Below are positions 32,745-40,920 of a stretch of DNA of 64,000 nucleotides, in pieces (position 1 is the stretch's first letter; each line of letters opens with the position of its first letter). The notes beneath the pieces are model-generated. The model was not told where the DNA came from, made no database searches, and was given only the letters and a program-made list of their open reading frames with translations. The stretch is taken from positions 7,267,001 to 7,331,000 of the forward strand of contig NZ_CP095481.1 in the NCBI RefSeq assembly GCF_023023025.1, in the 5' to 3' direction. The stretch is from Amycolatopsis sp. WQ 127309 (GTDB taxonomy: Bacteria > Actinomycetota > Actinomycetes > Mycobacteriales > Pseudonocardiaceae). Both the position numbers and the translations under genes were made by a program.

Positions 32745-35432
32745 ATGCGGACGCCGGCGCACCCCCGTGGACCGCTCTTCGGGCGGCGCGCCGAGATCCG
32801 GCGGATCGACGAGCTGACGACGGCGGCACGCGCGGGCGAGGGCGGCGTGCTCGTCCTCCGCGGTGAGGCGGGGATCGGCAAGAGCGCGCTGCTGGAGCAC
32901 GCCGCACAGGCGCCCGGGTTCCGGGTCGTGCGGGCCGGTGGCGCCGAGTTCGAGTCGGAGCTGCCGTTCGCCGCGCTGCACCAGATGTGCGTGCCGGTGC
33001 TGGCGCACCTGCCCGACCTGCCCGGGCGGCACGGCGACGCCCTGCGCGTCGCGTTCGGGCTGGCCGAAGGCACCCCGGACCTGTTCCGCGTCGGCCTGGC
33101 GACCCTGGCGCTGCTGGCGGCCGCGGCGGCGGAACGCCCGCTGCTGTGCGTGGTCGACGACGCGCAGTGGCTGGACGCGGAGTCGGCCAAGGCGCTGGCT
33201 TTCCTCGCCCGCCGCGTCGGCGCCGAGCGCGTCGCGGTGGTGGTCGCGGTCCGGCCGCCGGGTGCGGGCGCGCTGGCCGGGCTGCCGGGCGTGGACGTCG
33301 GCGGGCTGAGCGACACCGACGCGCGGGAGCTGCTGGCGGCGCGGAGCCACGTGACGCTCGACGAGCAGGTGCGCGCCCGGCTGCTGGCCGAGGCACGCGG
33401 GAACCCGTTGGCGTTGCGGGAACTCTCGACGGCCGGCGGGTTCGCCGCGCCGGACTCCTCCTCGGTGCCGTCCCGGATCGAACGCGGCTTCCAGGCCCGG
33501 CTGGCGGACCTGCCCGCCGGCGCGCGGCTGCTGCTCACCCTCGCGAGCGCCGACCCGACCGGCGATCCTGGCCTGCTGTGGCCGGCCGCGCGCCGGCTGG
33601 ACATCGACGTCGCCACCGCCGGCGCGGCCGCGGCCGCCACCGGGCTGGTCGAGTTCGCCACCCGCGTCCGCTTCTGCCACCCGCTGGCCCGGTCGGCGGT
33701 CTACCAGGCCGCGGAAGCGGGCCAGCGCTACGCGGCCCACCGGGTGCTGGCCGAGGTCACCGACCCGGCAGCCGATCCGGACCGGCGGGCCTGGCACCGC
33801 GCCCAGGCCTGCGCCGGCCCCGACGACGACGTCGCCGCCGAGCTGGAGCGGTGCGCGTCCCGGGCCCGGTCCCGCGGCGGGGTGGTGGCCGCCGCGGCCT
33901 TCCTGGACCGCGCCGCCGCGTTGTCGCTGGACGCGGGGAAGCGGATCGAACGGACGATCGTCGCGGCCCGGGCCGCACTCGACGCCGGAGCGCCCGACGC
34001 GGCGGCCGAGCTCCTCACGGTCGTCGAACCCGCGGCCCTGGACGAGATCCGGCACGCGCAGGTCGATCTCCTGCGCGGTCAGGTCGCCTTCCAGCGGCAC
34101 CACGACGGCGACGGCCCGATGTTCATGGTGCGGGCCGCGCGACGCCTGGCGGAGCTGGATCCGGACCGGTCGCGCGAGTGCTACCTCGACGCGCTCGAGA
34201 TGGGCCTGCTCGTCGGCCGGCCCGGTGGCGTGCTGGACACGGTGCTGGCCGCGGTCCGGTCCGCCGGGCCCGCGCCGGCGTCACCGGACGTCCTCGACGT
34301 ACTGGTGCTCGTGACCGGGGGAGACCACCGGGCCGCGGTTCCCCTGCTGCGCAAGCTGTTCGACGACATCGACAGTCCCTTGTGGACGCAGCGGCCGGCG
34401 CTCGCGATCATGCTCGCGTCGGAGACGTGGGATCCCCACGCCCAGGCGGCGATCACCGGGTGGCTGATGAAGACCGGCCGCGAATCCGGTTCGCCGCTCG
34501 TCCTGCGGCTCGGCCTCGCCCAGCTGGCCTCGCAGGGCGCGCTGACCGGCGACACCGGGCAGGCGATGGCGGCGATCGCCGAGGAGGAGGCGATCGCCGA
34601 CGCGGTCGACGGGCCGCCGATGCTGTACCCGCGGCTGCACCTGGCGGCGATGCGCGGCCGCCGCGAGGAGGCCCTGGCGCTGTTCGAGTCCGCCACGGCG
34701 ACCGCGACCGCCCGCGGCGCGGGCCAGCTGGTCGCCAACGTGCACTGGGCGTCGGCCGTGCTGCACAACGGGCTGGCCGACTACCCGGCCGCGCTGGCGG
34801 CCGCCCGCCAGGCCACCGCGCACGGCGGGCTCTCCCTCGCCGGAGCCGCCCTGCCCGAGCTGGTGGAGGCGGCCGCCCGGACCGGAAATCCCGCCGAAGC
34901 CACCGCGGCCCTGGCGTCGCTGACCGACCGCACCGCGGCGAGCGGAACCGCCACGGGCCTCGGCGTCGCGGCGTACGCGCGGGGCGTGGTGACCGGCGTC
35001 GAGGACCACTACCGCGACGCCGTCGAGCACCTGGGGGAGAGCCCGCTGCTCGCGTACCGGGCCCGGGCGCACCTCCTGTACGGGGAATGGCTGCGCCGCG
35101 AAGGCCGCCGGCGCGACAGCCGCGAGCACCTGCGTACCGCACACGATGTCCTGACGGGCGCCGGGATGGAAGCGTTCGCCGAGCGCGCGGCGAAGGAACT
35201 GCGCGCCACCGGCGAAACGGCGCGGGCCCGGTCCGCGCGCACCGCGGACCGGCTGACGATGCAGGAGACGCACATCGCCCGCATGGCCGCCACCGGCGCG
35301 ACGTCCAACGAGATCGCCGCGCAGCTGTTCCTCAGCCCCCGCACCGTGGATGCCCACCTGCGCAACATCTTCCGCAAACTGGGCATCACGTCCCGCCGGC
35401 AGCTGCGGAACCAGCCGGGCCTCGACGTCTGA
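32745..35432 (+). CDS. LAL-type LuxR regulator with AAA/STAND ATPase domain
   Basis: An 895-residue large ATP-binding LuxR protein. Residues about 10-190 are the ATPase: FGRRAEIRRIDEL opening, Walker A RGEAGIGKSALLEH and Walker B LLCVVDDAQWLD. A long helical, TPR-like middle (about 330-820) follows. The C terminus is a LuxR HTH: MAATGATSNEIAAQLFLSPR then TVDAHLRNIFRKLGITSRRQ. Such regulators are typical pathway activators next to actinomycete secondary-metabolite clusters, and this one sits just left of the polyketide locus. Start ATG at 32745 has only a weak ribosome site. Confidence 0.9.
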   Translation: MRTPAHPRGPLFGRRAEIRRIDELTTAARAGEGGVLVLRGEAGIGKSALLEHAAQAPGFRVVRAGGAEFESELPFAALHQMCVPVLAHLPDLPGRHGDALRVAFGLAEGTPDLFRVGLATLALLAAAAAERPLLCVVDDAQWLDAESAKALAFLARRVGAERVAVVVAVRPPGAGALAGLPGVDVGGLSDTDARELLAARSHVTLDEQVRARLLAEARGNPLALRELSTAGGFAAPDSSSVPSRIERGFQARLADLPAGARLLLTLASADPTGDPGLLWPAARRLDIDVATAGAAAAATGLVEFATRVRFCHPLARSAVYQAAEAGQRYAAHRVLAEVTDPAADPDRRAWHRAQACAGPDDDVAAELERCASRARSRGGVVAAAAFLDRAAALSLDAGKRIERTIVAARAALDAGAPDAAAELLTVVEPAALDEIRHAQVDLLRGQVAFQRHHDGDGPMFMVRAARRLAELDPDRSRECYLDALEMGLLVGRPGGVLDTVLAAVRSAGPAPASPDVLDVLVLVTGGDHRAAVPLLRKLFDDIDSPLWTQRPALAIMLASETWDPHAQAAITGWLMKTGRESGSPLVLRLGLAQLASQGALTGDTGQAMAAIAEEEAIADAVDGPPMLYPRLHLAAMRGRREEALALFESATATATARGAGQLVANVHWASAVLHNGLADYPAALAAARQATAHGGLSLAGAALPELVEAAARTGNPAEATAALASLTDRTAASGTATGLGVAAYARGVVTGVEDHYRDAVEHLGESPLLAYRARAHLLYGEWLRREGRRRDSREHLRTAHDVLTGAGMEAFAERAAKELRATGETARARSARTADRLTMQETHIARMAATGATSNEIAAQLFLSPRTVDAHLRNIFRKLGITSRRQLRNQPGLDV

Positions 35433-35450
35433 CCGATCCGGCCCGTTCGT

Positions 35451-35564
35451 CGTGTCGACCCGCCGATCACGTGTGTCGGCTTCCTGATCACGCGTGTCGA
35501 CCCTCCAAGCACAGACCGGCTTCGTACCCGGCGGGTCGGTTCGCGTGCCTGGCGGGTCGACACG
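35451..35564. repeat. 114-bp repeat element with 14-bp perfect terminal inverted repeats
   Basis: CGTGTCGACCCGCC (35451-35464) and its exact complement GGCGGGTCGACACG (35551-35564) bracket the element. The left half consists of three degenerate tandem units of about 20 bases, at 35451-35469, 35470-35490 and 35491-35511; each carries GTGTCG, and they end in ATCA, ATCA and AGCA. It starts 19 bp after the LuxR regulator stop. It resembles a REP- or MITE-like intergenic element; there is no coding capacity. Confidence 0.7.
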
Positions 35565-35845
35565 ATTCAGGGGGCGGCCGCTCGGCGCGGCGAAAGCCGT
35601 GAGGGCCGCCGGGTGAACCTGTCGGTTTCCTGTCGATGTCGCGCGCGGGCATCCGCGGCGGGGAGCAAGATCCGCGTTGTCCGGTTCGGACAGTTCGGTG
35701 GCCGTGGGTGCGGTGGTTGCGCGACCACCGCCGGTGTGGTGGGTGTGAAGGTGCGGCCGTGCCTGCGAACGGCGTCCTGACCGTGCGGCCGACCGGTGGG
35801 CGGATTGCCCGTCAGTCTCGTCTTCACTGCCCGCTTTTCCGGCAT

Positions 35846-35873
35846 CCCCTGTGGGAAGATGATCCACAAGGGG
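35846..35873. promoter_or_regulatory. Imperfect hairpin upstream of the AfsR-like regulator
   Basis: CCCCTGTGG (35846-35854) pairs with CCACAAGGGG (35864-35873) apart from a single bulge, around GAAGATGAT. It is about 220 bp before the start at 36093, so it may be an operator in the promoter region. Function not shown. Confidence 0.35.
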
Positions 35874-36092
35874 AGTCGAAGTCTCGGGTTTTGCGCAGAA
35901 CCGGCGTGCGAGAATTTCGGGTACGTTCTTCCGGTACGAGGAGTGCGGGCCGGCGGGGAGCGGCCTCTTTCTCACCCGGAGCCGGTGTCGCGGCGATGGG
36001 ATTCGCGAGTGGGCGCACCACATGCCCGTCCGCGGCCGCTCGGGGTGACCGGATGGGAGAGGTGGCTGCGTGGCGACAGGTGTCGACTTCTG

Positions 36093-39000
36093 ATGGGCGG
36101 CTCGCCTTCGCGCCAGGAGCCGGATCTGCGCATCAACGTCCTGGGCTCGCTGGAGTGCTGGTCCGGCACGCGCCGGATCCACCTCGGCGGGGCCGTCCAG
36201 GAGCGCGTGATGGTCGCCCTGCTGCTCGAGTCCGGGCAGGTGCTCAGCATCTCCCAGCTGGTCGACTCCGTCTGGGACGACGACCCGCCCGCCACCGCGA
36301 CGCACCAGGTGCGCAAGGCCGTCGCCCGGCTGCGCCAGGTCATCCCGGCCGGCGGCGAGGTCATCGTGACCGAGGGGCCGGGGTACCGCGCGGTGCTGCC
36401 CGCGGAGCAGGTCGACCTGAACGTCTTCCTGGACCTGCTGGAGAAGGCCCGGCGGGCGTCGTCGGACCGCAACTGGGACGAAGCCGCCACGCACCTGCAG
36501 GGCGCGCTCGCGTTGCGCCGCGGATCGGTGCTCGCCGGCAGCGGCGGGCCCGCGATCAAGGCCGCGGACGTCGCGCTGCAGGAGCGGTACCTGGACGCCG
36601 TCGAGCAGCTCACCGACCTGCGCCTCTCGCGCGGCGAGTCCCGTGAGGTGATCAGCGAGCTGCGGGAGCACGTCGCGGCCCACCCGCTGCGGGAGAAGCT
36701 GCGGGGCCAGCTGATGCTCGCCCTGTACCGCTCGGGCCGGCAGGCGGACGCCCTGGAGGAGTACCGGAGGGTCGGCGCGCTGCTCTCCGAAGAGCTGGGG
36801 ATCTACCCCGGCAGCGACCTGTCGGACCTCTACGAACGCCTGCTGCGCAACGATCCCGCCCTCGAACCACCCCGGGAAGCGCCCGAGCCCGTGCGGGCCG
36901 CGGAGCCGCCGGCCGCCACCGTCGCCCGGACGCTGCCGTACGACCTCGCAGACTTCACCGGCCGCAAGCCCGAGCTGGACGGCCTGCTGAGCCGGCTCGA
37001 CGCTCCCGCCGACCGCGGCCCGCGGATCGTCGCGATCGACGGGATGGGCGGCGTCGGGAAGACGACGCTGGCCGTGCGCGCCGCGCACCTGCTCGCCGAG
37101 CGCTACCCGGACGGGCAGCTGTACGTCAACCTGCGCGGATACACCTCCGGCGGCCAGCCGCTGTCGCCCCGCACCGCCGCGGAGGCGCTGCTGGGCATGC
37201 TCGGCGTGGAGGCCGACCAGCAGCCCGACGACGCCGACGCGCGGGCCATGCTCTGGCGCACGATGACGGCGGAGAGCCGGCTGATCGTCCTGCTGGACAA
37301 CGCTTTCGACCTCGCCCAGGTCCGGCCGCTGCTGCCGCTCGGCGCCGATTCGCTCGTGCTCGTCACGAGCCGGACGCGGCTGATCGACCTGGACGGCGCG
37401 CACTGGCTCTCCCTCGGCACGATGACCACCGAGGACGGCGTCGCGATGGCCGCCCGGGTGCTGGGCACCCGGCGCGTGGCGGCCGAGGCCGACGCGGCGG
37501 CCGAGCTCGTCGCCCTGTGCGGGCACCTGCCGCTGGCGATGCGGATCGCGCTGAGCCGGCTGGGCAACCGGCCGCGGTGGCCGATCGGCTACCTCGTGGA
37601 CCGGATGAGCGACGAGTCGCGCCGCCTGGACGAGCTCAAGTCCGGTGAACGCGGGGTCGACCTGACGCTGCGGATCTCCTACGAAGGGCTCGGGCCGCGC
37701 CACCGCACGGCGTTCCGCATGCTGGGGGTGCACCCTGGGCGTGACATCGATGTCTTTTCCTCGGCGGCGCTGCTGGGCCTGTCCCCGCACACAGCGGAGG
37801 CCGTGCTGGAGGTGCTGCTGGACGCGCACATGCTGCAGCAGCACGAGATCGGCTACTACACGTTCCACGACCTGGTGCGCAGCTTCGTCAACCAGCTCAA
37901 CCAGACCGAGTGCGCGGGAGACGACGCCGGCCACGTCGCGGCCGGCTACGAGCGGCTGCTCGACTACTTCGTCGACGTCACCGACCACGTCTGCGACCTG
38001 CTGTTCCCCGGCCGCGCGCGGTTGCCGGCCGGGCCCGGGGAAAGCGATCCCGCGCTGCCGCACCTGCCGACCCGCGAAGCAGCGCGCAAGTGGCTGGACC
38101 GGGAGCAGTCGACCCTGCAGGAGGCCGTCGCGCTCGCGCACGCCCACGGGTTCGACCGGCACGTCGCCCGGCTCGCCCGCAACGTCGTCTTCCAGCTGGA
38201 CGCGGACGGGCTGTTCGCGGAGTTCGTCGAGATGGCGCAGGTGTCGGTGGTCTCGTCGCGCCGGCTCGGCGACGCCGAACTGCTGCGCCTGAGCCTGTCG
38301 AACTCCGCGGTGGCGCACTGGAAGCTCGGCAAGTTCGCCGAAGGGATCGACGCGGCGTCGGAGGCGCTGGCCATCGCGTCGGACCTGGGCGACCGGCGTG
38401 GCGTCGCGAAGGACACCGGCATGCTCGGCCTGCTGCTGTGCACCTGCGGCCGGTACGACGAGGCGCTCCCGCTGCTGCAGGAGTCCATCCGGATCAAACG
38501 GGAGCTCGGCGCCGGCCGGGCCGAGGCGGAGTCGCTGGTCAACCTCAGTTCCCTCTACGAACAGTGGGGCCGTTACGCCGAAGCGGTCGACACGGCGAAG
38601 CGGGCCCTGGCGCTGAACCGCGAGCTCGGCGCCCGGGAGAACGAGCTCGTCGCGCTCATCGACCTGTCACTGGCCCACCTCGGGACGGGCGCGGTCGAGG
38701 AGGCCGACGCGCAGCTGCGGGTCGCTCGCGAGCTGGGGGAGGACTTCGGCGCGCCCGGCGACGTCGCGCTGGTGTACGCGCTGTCGGCGCTGACCGGGCA
38801 CCGGCTCGGCCGGATCGAGGAGGCCCGGCGGTTCGTCGGCCTCGGGCTGGCGCACCACAAAGCGCACTGGACGCCGATCCGGCGGGTCGTCATCGACAAC
38901 CTGATCGGCCGCCTGCGCCGGCTCGAAGGCGACTACGCCGAGGCGCTCGTGCTGCACGAGCGCGCCCACGCGCTGGCCGCCGGCATCGGCTACCGGATCG

Positions 39001-39134
39001 AAGAGGCCCGCGCGCTGGTCGGCCTGTCCGACGTCCACGCCGCGCGAGGCGCCGCGGACCAGGCCCGGGACTGCCTCGAGCGGGCCGCCGAGATCTTCCG
39101 GACCGCCGGGGTCCCGCCCAGAGCCCGCTCCTGA
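36093..39134 (+). CDS. AfsR-like SARP regulator (BTAD, NB-ARC, TPR)
   Basis: A 1013-residue regulator. Residues about 10-100 are an OmpR-type winged helix (INVLGSLECWSGTRRIHLGG), about 105-250 the bacterial transcriptional activation domain (EKARRASSDRNWDEAATHLQ, then LREKLRGQLMLALYRSGRQA), about 285-560 an NB-ARC ATPase with Walker A DGMGGVGKTTLA and LIVLLDNAFDLAQ, and about 680-1010 TPR-like repeats. This is the AfsR architecture: an ATP-dependent switch activating antibiotic clusters. The frame is open upstream to 35796; the ATG at 36093 is chosen because the conserved DNA-binding domain starts right after it. Its position directly left of the polyketide operon suggests a role as pathway regulator. 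Confidence 0.9.
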   Translation: MGGSPSRQEPDLRINVLGSLECWSGTRRIHLGGAVQERVMVALLLESGQVLSISQLVDSVWDDDPPATATHQVRKAVARLRQVIPAGGEVIVTEGPGYRAVLPAEQVDLNVFLDLLEKARRASSDRNWDEAATHLQGALALRRGSVLAGSGGPAIKAADVALQERYLDAVEQLTDLRLSRGESREVISELREHVAAHPLREKLRGQLMLALYRSGRQADALEEYRRVGALLSEELGIYPGSDLSDLYERLLRNDPALEPPREAPEPVRAAEPPAATVARTLPYDLADFTGRKPELDGLLSRLDAPADRGPRIVAIDGMGGVGKTTLAVRAAHLLAERYPDGQLYVNLRGYTSGGQPLSPRTAAEALLGMLGVEADQQPDDADARAMLWRTMTAESRLIVLLDNAFDLAQVRPLLPLGADSLVLVTSRTRLIDLDGAHWLSLGTMTTEDGVAMAARVLGTRRVAAEADAAAELVALCGHLPLAMRIALSRLGNRPRWPIGYLVDRMSDESRRLDELKSGERGVDLTLRISYEGLGPRHRTAFRMLGVHPGRDIDVFSSAALLGLSPHTAEAVLEVLLDAHMLQQHEIGYYTFHDLVRSFVNQLNQTECAGDDAGHVAAGYERLLDYFVDVTDHVCDLLFPGRARLPAGPGESDPALPHLPTREAARKWLDREQSTLQEAVALAHAHGFDRHVARLARNVVFQLDADGLFAEFVEMAQVSVVSSRRLGDAELLRLSLSNSAVAHWKLGKFAEGIDAASEALAIASDLGDRRGVAKDTGMLGLLLCTCGRYDEALPLLQESIRIKRELGAGRAEAESLVNLSSLYEQWGRYAEAVDTAKRALALNRELGARENELVALIDLSLAHLGTGAVEEADAQLRVARELGEDFGAPGDVALVYALSALTGHRLGRIEEARRFVGLGLAHHKAHWTPIRRVVIDNLIGRLRRLEGDYAEALVLHERAHALAAGIGYRIEEARALVGLSDVHAARGAADQARDCLERAAEIFRTAGVPPRARS

Positions 39135-39331
39135 GGCCTCCGCGCGCCGGCGGGAACGAATCGGTAACCGGCGCGGGCAGTGTGGCAGGAGCTACATCCA
39201 TGTCACGAGGTGTCGTGGCCGCGGGACGACGTCGGCGGACCGCAGGTCACCGAAGTGCGGGGAGTCGCGATGAGACGGCGGTGGGTGGACGGCCGGGCCG
39301 GTGCTGCGGGCCCTGACGAGGACGTGGGCCC

Positions 39332-40432
39332 ATGAGCCCGGCCGCGCGGTTGCTGCTCTGCTTTCCTTCGCTCGCGTTCGCGCGGAAGGCCGTGCGCAGC
39401 GGTCTCGACCTCCGGCTCGTCGTCGACGCCGGTCAGCGCGCCCTGTTCGCTCCCTTCGCCGCCGACCGGCTGACGCTGGTGGACGCGCGGGACGAGAACG
39501 CCGTGGCCGGCGCCGTCGCCCAGGTCGTCCTGCGGTGCGGCATCACCCACGTGCTGGACGGCGAGGGGTTCCCGGCCACTCGCGTGTGCCCCGAGTTCGC
39601 CGAGGCCCCGCACGTCCTGGCCGACGACCGGCGGCTGGAAGAGGTGCTCGCGCCGAGCCGGCACCCGATGGTGCGGACCCGGGTGGTCGCCACCGCGGGC
39701 GCCGTGCCCGGGGTGGTCGCGGAGATCGGCCTGCCCGCGGTGCTCCGCTCGGGCGACGACGAGACCGTCGTGCGGTCCGGGGCGGCACTGGCCGAGTGGG
39801 CGCGTCGCCACGAGCACCGCCCCGGGCCGTTCGCCGCGGGGGAGTTCGTGCCCGGCCCCGAGGTCGTGGTGACGACGTTGACGCACGACGGGATGCACCG
39901 CGTCGTGGGCGTCACCGCGCAGCGGGCCGTGGCGCACGGCGTGCGGTACCTGTTCCCGGCGACGGTCGGCGAAGCCGAGGCGAGGGAGGTCCGGGCCACC
40001 GTCACGGCGATGCTGGACCTGGTGGGCTACGAGTTCGGGCCCGCCGAGACGTCGGTCGTGCTGTCCGGGCGCGGCCCGCGGATCGTGCGCGCGCGACCGG
40101 GCTTCGGGTCCCGCGGGATCGCCCGGCTGATCGAGGTGACGACCGGGTTCGACGTGCAGACCGAGCTGTGCCGCGCGCTGGCCGGGGTGCCGGTCCGCCC
40201 GCCGGCGCCGAGGTGGTTCGCGGGTGCGGAGTTCCTCCGCCCGCCCAGCACCGGAGTGCGCGTGCTGGCCGAGGGGGCGACGCCCGAGATCGTCGAAGAG
40301 CGTCTCGACGCTGCCCGCCGCCGGACACTGGCCTGCGGCGATACCGCGGTTCCCGCCCGCTATGTCCGGAATACCGGGGCGGGGGAGGTGAGCGGTATCG
40401 AGGACGGACGGAATCGGGAACCAGAGCTGTGA
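39332..40432 (+). CDS. ATP-grasp-like protein, possible pathway ligase
   Basis: A 366-residue protein. The segments FAAGEFVPGPEVVVTTLTHD with GMHRVVGVTAQ, and AVLRSGDDETVV before it, match the ATP-grasp (carbamoyl-phosphate synthase/biotin-carboxylase-like) fold that uses ATP to activate a carboxylate. The phosphate-loop glycines and the late metal ligands (canonically Glu-x-Asn) look weak or changed: the corresponding stretch reads RIVRARPGFGSRGI. It may thus be a diverged or inactive member. It lies between the AfsR-like gene and the operon, on the same strand, and could belong to the cluster. Start ATG at 39332, after ACGAGGACG. Confidence 0.65.
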   Translation: MSPAARLLLCFPSLAFARKAVRSGLDLRLVVDAGQRALFAPFAADRLTLVDARDENAVAGAVAQVVLRCGITHVLDGEGFPATRVCPEFAEAPHVLADDRRLEEVLAPSRHPMVRTRVVATAGAVPGVVAEIGLPAVLRSGDDETVVRSGAALAEWARRHEHRPGPFAAGEFVPGPEVVVTTLTHDGMHRVVGVTAQRAVAHGVRYLFPATVGEAEAREVRATVTAMLDLVGYEFGPAETSVVLSGRGPRIVRARPGFGSRGIARLIEVTTGFDVQTELCRALAGVPVRPPAPRWFAGAEFLRPPSTGVRVLAEGATPEIVEERLDAARRRTLACGDTAVPARYVRNTGAGEVSGIEDGRNREPEL

Positions 40433-40491
40433 TCGTCATTCTTGTCGATGGCTCGTGAACGGCTTGTGGATGACAAGAGGGAGTGGTGACC

Positions 40492-40704
40492 ATGCGGAAC
40501 GGATCGGATGACGCGACGTCGGGGGACAGCAAGGCGCGGGGGGCGCGGACGGCTTTCGTGGTGCTCGCCTTCGTCGCGGCGGGCTTGGGCGTGAGCCAGG
40601 CGGTTCCAGGAGGTGCGCCCGTCGCGGCCGGTGCGCACCCCGGTGTGCACTCCGGGGCCCACGCGCCGGCCGGTAGCGGTTCCGGCGAGGGCCCGAACCA
40701 CTAG
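40492..40704 (+). CDS. Small membrane-anchored or secreted peptide
   Basis: A 70-residue protein: a polar N terminus with Arg, one hydrophobic segment (TAFVVLAFVAAGLGVSQAV, residues about 20-38) and a Gly/His/Ala-rich tail with repeated AHPG/VHSG/AHAP. It may be a signal peptide or a single anchor. The ATG at 40492 sits 11 bases after GAGGGAG; the GTG at 40483 is too close to it. Function unknown; it lies in the gap before the polyketide operon. Confidence 0.55.
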   Translation: MRNGSDDATSGDSKARGARTAFVVLAFVAAGLGVSQAVPGGAPVAAGAHPGVHSGAHAPAGSGSGEGPNH

Positions 40705-40920
40705 ATCCCGGTGGCTGCGCGCACGGCGTAGAACCGGTCGAGCGCGAAACAATTCCGAATTTCCCAATTTCTGATTACCGGTGCAGGTGAGCTGTGTCCG
40801 GTGCGGGTGTTTCTTCCGGCCGAGGAGAACGACGGTGGACGACCAAGTGACCGCGATTCGGTGCTCGCGAACGGGTGCAGTCCCGACGGGTCGGGAAAGC
40901 GTTTTCCCGGGGGCCCGCCG
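40705..40920 (+). promoter_or_regulatory. AT-rich leader of the polyketide operon with tandem AATT elements
   Basis: At 40751-40775 the sequence AATTCCG, AATTTCCC and AATTTCTG follows in tandem, an AT-rich island in otherwise very GC-rich DNA. It is the only sizeable non-coding gap before the operon that begins at 40921 and thus the best place for its promoter and for binding of the SARP or AfsR-like regulators. SARP sites are direct repeats of 7-8 bases, so these tandem units are candidates (inference). The frame of the next gene is open through part of it, but the conserved start is 40921. Confidence 0.45.

Larger units (their letters stand above)
35433..36092. other. 660-bp gene-free region before the AfsR-like gene
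   Basis: No convincing gene on either strand. It contains the repeat element 35451-35564, a hairpin at 35846-35873 and a long leader for the regulator at 36093. Several short open frames exist, but all have shadow-like Arg/Pro composition. Confidence 0.6.

Noticed and set aside
35567..35869. A possible 100-codon minus-strand gene in the gap before the AfsR-like gene
   Set aside because: Arg/Pro/Thr-rich composition, no ribosome site or recognisable motif; it looks like a chance frame.
40801..40920. Longer N terminus for the carboxylase beta subunit
   Set aside because: The frame is open from 40801, but the added residues do not resemble the family and would overlap the AT-rich leader; the conserved protein begins soon after ATG 40921.
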